Below are positions 21,945 through 34,077 of a stretch of 64,000 bases of DNA, piece after piece. The stretch comes from Diabrotica undecimpunctata. Lineage: Eukaryota > Arthropoda > Insecta > Coleoptera > Chrysomelidae. The notes under the pieces were generated by a model. It had not been told where the DNA came from, did not search any database, and saw nothing but the letters and a program-made list of their open reading frames with translations. A program made the translations under genes and the position numbers. The DNA lies in contig NC_092810.1 in NCBI RefSeq assembly GCF_040954645.1, positions 76,354,660 to 76,418,659 of the forward strand, given 5' to 3'. Position 1 is the first letter of the stretch. Each line of letters starts with the position of its first letter.

Positions 21945-22640
21945 GTAAGTATTAGAGAAGAAGCCTCCGAATAACAAAGGATGAAAATAATGACTATTAG
22001 AAAACTTGAAACGATGGGGTAGAAATTAGAAACTGTGATGAATACAAGTACCTGGGTATGAAGATAACTCAAGATGGAACACTCGATGCTGCTATAAAAG
22101 ACAGAAACATACAGGGTAGAAAAGCCATATCCATGATGAACGGAATTCTGTGGGACCAAACAATATCTAAAGCGAACAAACAACTCATATACAACACCAT
22201 ACTTAAAAGTGTAATCACATATGGCAGCGAAGTTTGGCAAATGAAACAAAGAACAGAGAAACTGTTATTAACAACAGAAATGGACTTCTGGAGAAGAGCA
22301 GCAGGAAAATCAAGAAGAGATCGGATACCAAATGAGAGAATACGTGAAATGATGGGAGTCAAGCATACAATAGTTGATGACATAAAAACAAAACAGTTAA
22401 TATGGTACGGCCATGTACAGAGAATGCCAGATGACAGGATTCTAAAACAGATTTTGACGTGGACACCACAAGGGAGAAGGAAAAGAGGAAGGCCGAGAAA
22501 AAGCTGGAGAGAGGGAATTGAAAAAGAACTAGAGGAAAGAGAAATCCCTCCAGGCCTATGGCTGAATAGAGAAGAATGGCGGTTAGGAGTCGGAAGGCGT
22601 CGGAGAACGCTGTAAACCGATAGTAGTAGTAGTAGTAGAA
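21945..22640 (+). pseudogene. 5'-truncated LINE, C-terminal part of the RT ORF, intact to its stop
   Basis: The frame (conserved start NCDEYKYLGMKITQDGTLD; first ATG at 22058) runs to a stop at 22613-22615. Hallmarks are ITYGSEVWQMKQR, FWRRAAGKSRRD, KQLIWYGHVQRMPDD and the basic end PQGRRKRGRPRKSWREG. It lies downstream of the RT catalytic region, which is missing. A (TAG)n tail at 22619-22640 marks the 3' end. A common insect LINE type; this copy is a dead-on-arrival truncation. Confidence 0.85.
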
Positions 22641-22689
22641 AACTTGGAAACTATTAGGAATACGGGATCCACTACAATAATATTTATTG

Positions 22690-22830
22690 GTTATCAAAAA
22701 AAGAAAACTTGAGTACAAGGGACATGTGATGAGATTACAAAATGCGCGTTATTAAAACCTACTATTAGAAGCAAAATTGAAGCGAAATATCGAACGACGA
22801 AAAATATCCTGGCTGTCGCTTAGTCTTTTT
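22690..22830 (+). pseudogene. Short LINE C-terminal scrap
   Basis: In broken frame it reads LEYKGHVMRLQNARY and later LLLEAKLKRNIERRKISWL, the Gly-His and Arg-rich end of another LINE ORF. A poly-T run follows at 22828. Confidence 0.5.
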
Positions 22831-22839
22831 TTTTTTTTT

Positions 22840-25260
22840 GTAGAAGACCTTTGTTGTTGTAACCGGTCGTACTGCAGCCAATCGGCTTATTGTACATCTT
22901 CAATTCGTGTAACCTTCTGGCTCAGGTTTTAGTGTTAACTAATACTTACGTAGCTGGGACCGACGGCTTGACGTGTCCTCCGAAGCATGGTGGCGGTCCA
23001 GTCAAATTAGAAATTAAAAACAATTTTTTAAAATTTATAATATTATAATGTCTTACATGGGTGCTGGTCACTGGGCGGCTTCCCACTATGTTATTGTACA
23101 TATATTATACATATTGCTTATTGTTTGTAATGAGACAGATTGCAATAAACATTGGATATAAAAAAAATTTATTACACTAAATGAAATACAATAATTTTTT
23201 TAATAATAAATCTCATTATATTTAGCCAGTTTTTCCCAAAGTACGTCTGTAATAAAATTTACCAAAATGATCACGTTTTCAGCTTAATTTTTTGCATTTT
23301 CGAGTTAGTGTAATATTCTATTTTCTGCTTCAGCGACTAATCTGTTGATTAACTACGTTACTTAAAAACTGTAACAAAATATTCTTGATAAACTAATAAA
23401 TATTTAAGGGGAATGTGTTGGTTATATTAACAATTGAATACAAACATAAATCTTCTTTCTCTTCAACCTAACATCTTATATTTGCACTATATTTTAAATA
23501 TGCCTAGGTTATGGTAATTTCCATTATATTTGACTTGTTTTCTTTCTATTTTAACATCTTATCTACAAATAAGCGATCAGAATGAAACTGTCTGTGTTAC
23601 ACAAATTTCATTTAAATCAAAATACAAAAAAGATTGTGGCGAGCTAAAACACGATAGTGTGTTTTTATTGTTTATATATTATTACATATAATAAACATAT
23701 ATTATATGTTTATTATTTGACAACGATAAACTTCTTTGAAATAATTTTTAATTATTATTTTTTTAATAATAAATTAGTAATACACTAATTTTAAATGTCT
23801 ATAAAATGTGGAATCACACAGAAAACATTCACGTACTCTAGCACTCTTATAGAGTATTATTTTGACAAGATTGGTGAATTGAAAATTTTATATGCATTTT
23901 ATATTCATTTTATATGCAGTTGAACATGAAGATGAAAACAATCCCGGCTGATATTTTATTGCATAGGAATGTATATCTCTATACTGTTTTTTTTGCATAT
24001 TAAACTTCTTTAATGTTATAACAGTATTCGATACTTAATTTTTGACCAAAATTTACATTTTTGACAAACCATAAATAACTATATATTTCAATACACAGTT
24101 TCGGATATGATTATTGTTCTCTACTACTACTGTCATTTCATTTCATAATGTTAAGATTTCATTTGGTTTTAAACGGTAATTCTTAAAATATACCTAATAT
24201 AAAAATCATAATAAATATTTTATTGTAATCACGAACGTACAATATGATAATGAACCCTGTTGTTTTTTATTGTCCTGTAGTTAATAGTAAAACATAAATC
24301 AAAATCTGTGATCACTGACTTGGTCAATTGTCCAGTGGTACAATTGAATACTCTGCAGCTCCATTTTTTGTCATTTTGAGACGCTGGTATAACGAGTGGT
24401 CGCAGTCCCTTATCCAATAAAGTCATACATTATAAGAAAATTAGGTTTCCAGCGTTCCAATCAACCCGAGAAAACACTGAGGCTGTACAAAAACTGAAAA
24501 CTAATGCATTATCTTCACGTGACGTACCATGACTGCTTACACTAACATGTATAAAATATTGCATAAATATTTAGATCCCACATAATCTGTATTGTATTAT
24601 ACTCCGGGAAGTCAAATCCATTATAACAAATCAAAGTGTTTTCAAACAAATGGTCGCAAATTCTTGCATAAATAGTCATAATGTGGCATTAGAGCCTTTG
24701 GGGTAACTTTAAACGGTAAATTTTGAATGATACACAATTATATGTTTTGATCGAAGTATTCAGTGAAATAATGAGAGCAATCCAAAACATTACAGCTCTA
24801 ACACATTGCGTGCAAAAAGCAGCTATTCATGCAATCAAAAGATAGGATTAATGGGTCAGCTACTCTAAAGGTAATATTTGCCATTGATACATTCAAAACC
24901 CATATTTTATTCAAAGTTTTTTAAGTAAAATGACATAGATCATAAAACATTTTGAAATAAAATAAATTCAATGTCATTTTAAATGACCAAATTACTGTTT
25001 TTATTCTGCTTTTTCGTGAATCCTTATCCCTTTCAACATCAGATTGTTTATTTCAATGTTTGTTGCCTATTTATGTCTTCCAGTTTATCCGGTCAGAACA
25101 CATTGGTCTTATTTTTTCAATCATCTTTCCTCTTTTCTTCAAAGCCTTTTATTCCATTTATGTTATGAAATCTATATCCATAAAAGCAACTTGTTCTTCT
25201 ATTTTATTTTCTATCATTTGTTCTATAGGTCTTTGATCCACTATCATTGTATAAACTTTG
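22840..25260. other. No gene seen; LINE-like tail at the left edge
   Basis: At about 22920-23090, GC-richer strings (gctgggaccgacggcttgac; gcgggcttcccac-like) resemble untranslated ends found with insect LINEs. The rest is AT-rich, with a small palindrome at 23690-23716. No gene or exon was recognised. Confidence 0.4.
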
Positions 25261-25264
25261 AATG

Positions 25265-25680
25265 CCACTGAATGGGGGTAGTCAGCTTATTTTCCCGTTT
25301 TACTGAAATCTGCCCAGTTTGCCATACCTTGCGATATAATTACGCCAGCCATACTTTTCCATCTTCTCCCAACCACTTTACGATTCCTGTTTCTATCCCA
25401 TCAGCATCGCAGGAGTTTCCTGTTTTAATTCTTCCTAACCCATAGTTTATTTCTTCTTTATTTATCTCTTCAGGTTCTCGGTCTTTTTGTCCCTAATTTT
25501 CTTGAGTTATTGTATTTGTTAAGGTTAGTCTGTTTTTGATAATATCTGTCTGCCTAGTAGTCTTTCTATATTTTTAAGATATCATCTGTTTTAGTTTCTA
25601 ATTCATTTCTGTTATTCATTATTGCCTTTATTTCTTTCCTTTTGACTTCATGTATAGATCTTATAGTACGTCAGAAATGG
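25265..25680 (-). pseudogene. LINE reverse transcriptase N-terminal fragment, decayed
   Basis: The complement of 25270-25460 reads EEINYGLGRIKTGNSCDADG, then IETGIVKW, one stop, and LYRKVWQTGQ. This is the start of a non-LTR RT domain (consensus style LKNGKAPGPDG...ELLK). Upstream blocks to 25680 are consistent but broken. Non-functional. Confidence 0.6.
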
Positions 25681-26486
25681 CTGTTATTCATTAAGTATGT
25701 TTTGTTTATTTAATTATTTTTCGTTTATATTAATACTTTTAGCTCTTCTCTATAAATTATAGGGTTTAATATTAGTTAATTAAAATGTGATTATCTTTAA
25801 TACATAAACTTTGTCCCATCCAATTAAATCCTTTAAACTTTGGATTGTTTGAATTCCTTCCATTGATCAAAGATTGAGAAACACTCATGAAACAGTACTT
25901 AACACCTTTACTTTCCTTGGGTTTCTTATCGTTGTTTAAAGCCCGTTTCTATTCAAGAATCTTGACATAAATGACCTAAATATTCCTTCTATCTCCTACT
26001 TAGTTTTAGATAATTAAATCACATTATAATCCGATTGTAAACCAAATGACATCTTATACAAATGCGTGAACACAGCAGCCATATTCACTAAGCTTTCATT
26101 AGTATAACTAGGCTTTATTTCATTCATAGCTAGATCACAATGAGTTATTCAAAATACCGAGGGTGGTGTAAATTCAAGTTGATTTTCAAGTTTACCATAA
26201 ATTGGACCTCTCAAAGAAGTTATCGCTCATGATGACTGATTAGTATCGTTCAAAAGTTCACTGAAAGTTCTAAGTTTTCCAAATATCTTTGGGAACTAAG
26301 CGCATTGTTTGTGATTTGTTTGTAAGAGAGATGAAAAATATTTGCAATGATTCTTTGGAACAATTCTAGTTTAAAAGAAGAGTTTAAATATTACTCCACA
26401 AATCTTTTGGTTTTTAATATTCTGCAAGAAATAGGAGAGCCCACGGATTATATTACAGCTGTTGAATTTTTGACTGTTCTGCAGTA
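25681..26486. other. No gene seen (DIP2 intron)
   Basis: AT-rich intronic sequence without recognisable frame or repeat. Confidence 0.45.
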
Positions 26487-26487
26487 G

Positions 26488-26560
<73 letters not shown>
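26487..26560. repeat. Compound (CA)n-(TA)n microsatellite
   Basis: A short CA run followed by about 60 bases of TA. Confidence 0.97.
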
Positions 26561-26561
<1 letters not shown>

Positions 26562-27599
26562 TTATACTTATATTTACAAGAAATAAAAAGAAAACTAAAA
26601 ACTTGAAAATTTAATGCTTGACAACAAAAGAACGAGGTTAATAAAATACAACTAGAATATTTTACACCATAAAAAAATCGTCGAATATATTGTACATTAA
26701 AAACCAACAACCACTATTAAATTACACATGTCGATAGCAAACCAATAGAAATCCGTTAGGGTAATAGGTTAGAAATAGAAATGAATGGAGAACAATAACA
26801 ATGACAGTTAAAACATTTGAGTAAACAAGCAGACTTAAACATATCCCAATGAAATCTTTAACTTAGGTGGTAACCTCTTTAAGTCTTTTAAGTATCCTTA
26901 AGAAATGAGAATAAAGAATAAAATATTGTTTCATATCACTCCTATTGTTTCACATTCATTTAAAATCACACATAAATTATCGAATAATTATTTTAAATTT
27001 GATTATACCGAAGAATCAACAGAATGCTATACCACTCTGTAGACTAACAATAGCATACTAATTGTCAATAAATTTATTCTAATTTCAATTACAGTTATAT
27101 CTTAATCCGTTTCATAACTCATAAGTCGCTTTACTAACACTCTGGACTACCGAGGATGGTGAAGTTAAATATTGCAGTATAATTATACGAGCCTTATATA
27201 TAATAGGAACGTATAATAATAGGAACGTATATATTATAGGAACGTAAATCTTTGAACATATTAGAAATCAGAAATTAGGTCAAACATACAATTTTTGTTC
27301 TCTTGAGTAAAACATAATATTGTTTTATGTTAATTGAAGATGCTCACATTTGTTTCAATTGAGGAATGAACACTACTTGGTACGTTCAGTATCATTTCAG
27401 TCTAGTTTAAAATAATGCACTGGGAACAAACAATTTCAGTATATATTATAGCAAGTTTGATAGAAAATAATAACATGCAAAAAAAAAACGAAATTCATAA
27501 AAATATAATCAGTTTGTGATACTAAAGCACTCAAATGGTACTTAGGCACTCTATTTTCGCTAGTAGTTATTCGTCATTTAATATACTATATTATACAAG
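26561..27599. other. No gene seen (DIP2 intron)
   Basis: AT-rich, with a small local duplication of 'ataataggaacgta' near 27205-27245. Confidence 0.45.
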
Positions 27600-28076
27600 T
27601 TTTATTCAAAAATCCTTTATAAAAGGTATATAATTAAAAATGTATTTTCGAGCTACATCAAAACACAACGTTTTCGGACTACCTACTTCATCATTAGTAC
27701 ATTTACCAGGTGTACATGAGTCAGGCCATTTATAGGTGTCGGTAAAAACCCTTAAAATGATCCAAAATGTGTGCTCTAGAGACAGAAAGACTCTAGAGCC
27801 CATACAGAGACATCGGCTTAGGGTCAGCAACCATCAAATTGGAAGTCTTACGTTGCCATGCAGGGTATCTGTTAAAAACTTTAACATCATATTAACTTAT
27901 TAACGAAAATGTAATATTTAAAGGGTTTTTACCCACCCATTTAGTGGATTGACTCATGTACACCTTGTAAATGCACTGATAATGACTAGGTAGTCCGAAA
28001 TGTTCTGTTATGATGTAGCCGGAAAGGGTCTTTTTAATTATATATGTTATATAGAGGATTTTAAATAAAAATTTTG
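27600..28076. mobile_element. Foldback element with ~155 bp imperfect inverted arms
   Basis: 27600-27757 pairs with 27910-28076 at roughly 75-80% by eye (shared strings ggactacct, ggtgtacatgagtca, gtaaaaaccctt). The middle is short and non-coding. It is an old non-autonomous element; the conserved 'cgttttcggactacct' style end recalls PLE or foldback termini. Confidence 0.65.
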
Positions 28077-28412
28077 TGATTTATTGTATACAGTCAACTA
28101 CAGGATATTTATTTTCCTTGTGGATACTATATTATGACTTGTTTTGCAATTTGTTTGGGAATTTACTGAGGAAAACAAAAATACCTTTATCGTAAAAGAA
28201 AATGTAATGATACATAATAATTCTTCAATAAATATAGAATAATTAATTAAATGTTCTTACAATAAGAAATGTTAATAAATAAACTGAATTTCTTACCATA
28301 ATTTGACTTTTTTAACATTAAAAATATAATTGACATTCTGAGAGTAGTTCATTCAATTTACCCTCCTGAGAGTAGTCCGTTTTTTGCACTCACATTTTGG
28401 TGTGGTATTTAG

Positions 28413-28559
28413 CTGGTAGCGGTGGTACGGAAGGTGGTACGGGTGACATCGGTAGTGGCGATAGCAGTGGTGTGGCTGGTATTGCCGGAAATGGGAAGCA
28501 TCACACCCGACGACGAACTCAACGTCGTGTTACGCACAGCGAGAAGAGATATCATTCAG
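28413..28559 (+). CDS. DIP2: DIP2 exon (basic linker after the DMAP1-binding domain)
   Basis: The acceptor is tgtggtatttag; the donor is CAG|gttcgg (G at +5, otherwise weak). The exon opens with two bases that complete the codon left by the 14407-14481 exon, giving T-GSGGTEGGTGDIGSGDSS and later KHHTRRRTQRRVTHSEKRYH-S. The RRRTQRRVTHSEKRYHS motif followed by a split Glu codon agrees with the conserved basic segment of insect DIP2 (from memory). A short Gly/Ser-rich stretch precedes it. The exon ends in phase 1, so the next exon should start with two bases completing Glu; I did not find that exon in the rest of the window. Confidence 0.82.
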
Positions 28560-30202
28560 GTTCGGCTTAACTCTTTGTATTTGGTTGTCTGCATGTTAAT
28601 CGACAAGATATTGAGACTGTTTGAGATATTTATGCAATAACAGCATTTATCTTAAAGAAGTGTAAATAAAATATAAGCATGACATTTAAGAAATAACTTG
28701 GAATGGAAATCATAATCAAAATCGACAAAGAAAAAAAAAATCACTGAATACAAAACATTTTTCCAATGTTTAAACTAAAATAGCTATTTCAGTCGCAACG
28801 CCTTTTTTTTATTTTATCTTTCATATTTACTTTTTCGTATCTTATTTTTTCTATATATGATTTTGAAGTTTGTAAATTATTAGTTAACTTATTTAGAAAT
28901 ATTATATTAGTAATTTTATTATTGAAATCATAAAGTTTATCGTAGCTATTAAGTCACGCTAGATTTAGTTAGGTTTTACTAGCTATTGTTAGTCGAAAGT
29001 AATATTTTGAATAAGTGTCGCTGAAAATACGTAACAATAACAGAAAACGTCAGCGTTTGACACTATTTTCTTCTTTCTCTTCTTTGGGTTGTATCCTGTG
29101 TCCTTTTTTATAAACGCTTTCCATAGTTTTGTGTCGTCATTAGATATATTTCTTCAGTGTTTTTCTTCTTTTTCTGAAATTATCTGAATTTCATCTAGCT
29201 CATGTTGATTGTTTTTCTAATTTATCCATATCATCTCAATTGCTTTTGTTGACTTTTCTCTCTTATAGGTTTAATTTCCAGTATTCTGGTATATGCAATC
29301 ATTTGATTTTTTTTTGTCCTCCTTCATAGATCCATCTATCGAGTCTTATTCCATCCATTTTTGTTATGGACTTTCCGCTGTCTCGTCCACTAAACTCTAT
29401 TTCCTTAACACCGTTGCTCTAGGCCCTACGAGATTTTTTTCCCTCTGGTTTTCTCATGGGTCTCAAAATATTAACTATTTTTTCCATCTCTCATTATTTT
29501 GGCGAATGGTATGAACTGTAAATTTTTATTCTGTAACGCCATTCTCTTTTGTTGTTTTTCTAAAGTTTGTGTTTCTTTTCGGTCGTTACTTTTATACCTA
29601 TGCAATATTTGTCTTTTATATACAATATTTAACTCTGCGTTTTTCGATTTGACCATTATTTAAATTTGCAAGTTTTTAGACCTGTGAATTTTCAGTAAAA
29701 AGAGGGTGTATATGTTGCTTAAATATTCTCGTTTTGATTAAGGTATTGCTCATTTATTGCCTGGTATGCCTGGTATTTGAACAATATTAGATATTCTGGA
29801 ACTCCTGGATAAATCTAGTTCTTAATTTAGCTGGTTATATGTTCTCGTATAATTTTATTTTAGTTAAGACAATTCTAAGCTGTTCAGTTTTTAATTGTAG
29901 TTAGATGAAAGATCTAAAAATATGCGAATATATAGCATCTAAAAGTGCTCATCTTTTGAGATTTTCTTTTGTTATTTTTTAAATGTGCAAACAAAATCAT
30001 AGATAGCTTAATGTCATACGCAAATGGAATATTTTAGTAAGTTTTAGATTTAAGTAATGAAAAAGGCTAAAACTGGCAACTTAATTCTTTTATAATGATC
30101 ATTTATTGCACAATACCTCAAATACTGTTTTAAGAATTAGTTTGTTTTTAGTAGTAATACTTTACTGTGGTTGTTTTCAAATTGTCATTAATAATAATTG
30201 TT
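28560..30202 (+). other. DIP2 intron, no other feature seen
   Basis: AT-rich. Short frames at 29293-29514 and 29471-29656 oppose each other and match nothing I know. Confidence 0.45.
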
Positions 30203-30370
30203 TTCTATATATTCTATATATTCTATATATTCTATATATTCTATATATTCTATATATTCTATATATTCTATATATTCTATATATTCTATATATTCTATAT
30301 ATTCTATATATTCTATATATTCTATATATTCTATATATTCTATATATTCTATATATTCTATATATTATAT
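30203..30370. repeat. (TTCTATATA)n minisatellite
   Basis: About 18 near-perfect copies of a 9-base unit. Because the unit is a multiple of three, frames through it stay open and give ILY or IFY repeats, which are not genes. Confidence 0.98.
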
Positions 30371-30439
30371 AAATTGAGTATGATTTTTTGTATTTATATT
30401 TGAAGATTTATGACTCTTTTTCGGTAAGCAGTTTGTTCT

Positions 30440-33400
30440 TACAGTTTCCTCTTTTTTATTTGGAAACGAACAAACTAAATACATAGAATGTATCATTGTT
30501 GTTTTGATATTTATTTACATTAGCCAGTTGTTCACTGTCTTTAGCTAATCGAACTAGTTGTTCGGTACTGCGTATTCGTGTCCAATCGCGAATGTTCTTG
30601 AGCCATAACATCTGATTTCTTCCAATTCCTTTCCTGCCCTTGATTTTACCTTTCATGATAAGCTGAAGGATTTTGTGCTGATCTCCTCTAATAATATGAC
30701 TGTGGTATTAAATTTCTTTTATTTTAATATTTTTCAGTAACTCACAAACAGCATTTGCTCTATTTAACACAGCTACGTTGGTCTGCATCGCTGTCCAGGG
30801 TACTCGGAGTATCCTTCTATGCAACCACATCCCAAACTCCTCTAGGCGATTGATCGTATCAGCCTTTTTAGTCCAGGTTTCGCTGCCATGTAACAACAAT
30901 GTAACAACACTGACTAAATATAGCATTTGATCATTCTTTGATATAATTTTAAATTTAAACTGTTGTTACAGAAGAATACTTTGATTTTAGAAACCTTGTG
31001 CGAGCTGCTTCAATTTCGCATTTGATCTTTGTACTTTTGTCTCGTTTGTCTGTAATGTAAACCCAGTTATCTAAAGTGAGTAACTCTCTCAATATTTTGT
31101 TGATCTATCTAGAGGGAAGCATTTTCGTGAGGTTGGCTACTAAATATCATAAATTTTGTCTTGGAAGCATTCATTCTTAGACCAATTACTCCTCCTACCT
31201 AGTTTACGCAATCCAATAACTCTTAAAGGCCCTGAAGATTGCCGCATAAAATAATAGTCAGCGTATCTAAGATTATTGATTAGGTCACCATTGATTTTCA
31301 TTCCAAAGTCTTTATTTTGAATAGCCTCTTAGAAAATTATATCCAAGTAGATATTAAATAACAGCGGGAATAGAATGCATCCCTGTCTAAAGCCTTTTTG
31401 AATGTAACATTCGTCAGTTAATCTTCCATCGACTCGTACGACTACTTTCTGCAATACAAGTTTTCTATGATACTTATGTCTCTACCATCAATGCTTTTGG
31501 TTCTAAATATGTTCAAAAGCGTTCATTGCTGTCCTTATCAAAATTCTTCGCAATCGATGAAAGCCACAAAAATATCGTTATGTTGGTCTAGGCATTTTTG
31601 GTGGACTTCATTTAAGCCAAAAAGTGTCTCACGTGTACCCTGCGCATTCCTAAATCCAAACTGGGTTTTATCTAGGTCTCTTTCGTAATCACTTCTTATT
31701 TTTTCATAAATAATGCGAAGAAAACTTTATGTGGCTCATTAAACTAATTAACGTGTATTCGTCACATCTTTTTGTCCGTTGCTTCTTCAAAATTGCAATA
31801 AAAACAGACTTAAGCTAGATATGTTGTCTGGTCCAGTGGCTTTACATCTTAGTGATTTACATTTCTCTATATATTTGTCCTGTCATTTTGAAACAATTCA
31901 GTTATATAATTACTCCATGTTTCAAGTATTTCTCTTTCATTAATAATTACTTTTCCTGCATTATCTATTTGAGTATTAGTGTTTTTCTTATAATACGGGC
32001 CAACGACTTCACGAACTTTTTTGTACTTATTGAACATGTCATGTTGTCATGTTTCTTTTCTAATTCTTCCATTTCTGAACATCGATAGGCCATCCACTTT
32101 TCTTTAGCCACTCGTATTTTTTGTTTTATTGCTCTTTGTTTTCTTTTGTATTCGTCTCCATTGTCGTCTTGTATTGTCTTCTTTGTTCCATAAGGTCCAT
32201 AAGCATTTCATCTCTGTCATCCATTGTTGTTTCTTGAATCTATTAATTACACTATGTTATTCTAGTATCTTGGTCATATGTTCACGAAATAATTTCCATG
32301 TTTTCTGAACATTTTCGCTTGTTCTAATTTCCTTCATTGTTTATATCATTTTCGATTTGATTCTTGATAACATCTGAAATAGTAAAATTCTTTTACTGAT
32401 GTTTCTTCTCTATTCGTTTTAGCGTGACCCTTGCATTGGCGATTAAAAGGTTGTGATCAGATCTAATGTCTGCTCCAGGGTATGTCGTAACTCTACTGAT
32501 GGAGCTCCTAAATCTTATCTATCTAGTTCCTTATTAATAGTTCCTTATTAATCGTGTTGGATTATCTCCAGTGGCTGTTCAAGTTATAGTATGTGATTGT
32601 TACTGCCATATTATGTTCCTGGCAAAAAAAAGAGTATATCTTGCTCATTGCGGATTCCCAGGTCATATTCCCCTACAAGGTCTGATCTAAACCCTTTACC
32701 AATATTGGCTTAAAGTCGCCTATTATGTATGTGATTTTGTTGGATTTTAAACTTTTTATTGTTGCACTAAACTTATTATACAGAACTCCTATTTCATTGT
32801 CATATTTTCTTTCCGGGGGGGGGTCATGAACCTGTATTAGATGAATATTTTATAGTGAGGCGTGTAGCTATAAGAGCATTATTCTGTCATTTGTTGGGGC
32901 ATAGTTGATTTTCCAGTTATTATTCCCACTAAAATATTTGTGTCTGAATGTCTGAACCGAGCCATCGTAATTCGTTTACGCCAATGACTGACAATTTTAA
33001 GCGTTTGACTTCCTGAATAATTTACCGGAAAGCTTTTAACGGTCCATGTGCGTATCTTAACGGTGGATTTTGATACTTTGAACCAGGAGATTCCTTGCAT
33101 ACCTTGTCTGTGAAAAGGCTGCCAAGGATTAGGTGCCGTGATTTTTGTTTTCTTCGCCTTAGCAATATCCTGGGAAATATTTCCAGTGTGGTTTCTCGTT
33201 GCCTTTACTGTTTTGGGTTCAGCCATCTCTGATATGAGGGCAGACGCTGTTTGCAGTTACCCACTCTGGAACAGACGCTGCATATATGCGTCTCTACTAC
33301 GCCTAAAAGCCGTGCTGCAACTTCCGTTGAATTAACCGTTTCAAATGTTATTCTTAATGCTGTTGTTTCTTATTACTCTAAACAAGGAACCCTTACAGAT

Positions 33401-33464
33401 TGCTATCAGCCGACCCAGCTGAACTCTTATAGATTTTTATAGAGGTATTACTCCTCTATAAAAA
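30440..33464 (-). pseudogene. Long decayed LINE with endonuclease and RT (near full length)
   Basis: Reading the - strand from 33464: a 5' hairpin (33434-33464), then an N-terminal part (MAEPKTVKATRNHTGN, IAKAKKTKI; 32879-33226) identical in layout to 40526 onwards. Next come scattered APE-endonuclease remnants including YIIGDF near 32720 and RT remnants near 31250-31450 (FRQGC, NNLRYAD). The C-terminal region follows at 30708-30926 (GSETWTKKAD, MWLHRRILRVPWT) and 30456-30656 (GKIKGRKGIGRNQMLWLKNI). Stops and frameshifts occur throughout, so it is dead. The order 5' hairpin-EN-RT-C-term shows the family's full structure, about 3 kb. Confidence 0.75.
33434..33464. repeat. Hairpin at a LINE 5' end, copy 1 (- strand element)
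   Basis: tttttatagagg, 7-base loop, cctctataaaaa: a perfect 12 bp stem. It lies at the 5' end of the - strand LINE. Confidence 0.85.
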
Positions 33465-33487
33465 TCGGCGCGAGGAAGATCGGAAGA

Positions 33488-33518
33488 TTTTTATAGAGGA
33501 GTAATGCCTCTATAAAAA
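33488..33518. repeat. Hairpin at a retroelement 5' end, copy 2 (+ strand element)
   Basis: The same 12 bp stem with loop agtaatg, 23 bases from copy 1 and heading the + strand chimeric element. Followed by ccagagttcag, as in copy 3 (ccagagttaag). Confidence 0.85.
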
Positions 33519-34028
33519 CCAGAGTTCAGGATATATAGGTAAACCAAGAAATATCTGAGAAGCCATAGACATTGAAAAAAGGGCAAATTGTCTCAGTAAA
33601 AGAGATGACGGCATACGGTTGGTAACCTTTGACATAAAGACCTCTTATAAAGAAAATATCGTCCGCTCTACCCGCCAATCAAAATTCACTGTCAGAAATG
33701 TTAGCACCAGCCCCCGCGCCAATCCTCACACTGACCCATACGCCAACCTCCACCCAAACCACGTCACTATCGACGTTATAAATGAACCGTCCTTTGTTCC
33801 TCGTAGCATTAATGCATTGGTTAGTGCCTGGGGGTTCGGGAGACTGAGACCTCGGAACCTCCCAGTTATAATCGTCGCAGTTCAACCCGGAAAACTGTTG
33901 AGTTTAATACTAATTCTTGTAATAGTATTAATCTTCTTCTTCTTTACGTGCCATCTCCGCGAAGGAGGTTGGCAATCAATTAATCTTAGCTCTAGATTTA
34001 ATTGTACTAACCGCGGAAATCTTTCGGA
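33488..34028 (+). pseudogene. LINE 5' end joined to a PLE 3' part, short chimera
   Basis: The LINE-type 5' hairpin is followed after about 25 bases by sequence homologous to the PLE-derived part of the element at 41830-42385. Shared strings are gccatag, caaattgtctca, taaagaaaatatcgtc, gactgagacctcgga and actaaccgcgga. It contains the degraded C-terminal end of a PLE ORF with a Pro-rich stretch (near 33710-33770). A foreign insert of about 40 bases (cgtgccatctccgcgaaggagg region) interrupts it near 33935. It ends at a (TA)n tract. Confidence 0.65.
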
Positions 34029-34055
34029 ATATATATATATATATATATATATATA
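34029..34055. repeat. (TA)n microsatellite
   Basis: Short TA run between two retroelement fragments. Confidence 0.95.
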
Positions 34056-34077
34056 GTATATATAGTAAGTAGTAAAA

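Noticed and set aside
30106..30403. Two overlapping open frames of ILY/IFY repeats
   Set aside because: Produced by the 9-base minisatellite, whose unit length keeps frames open; no gene.
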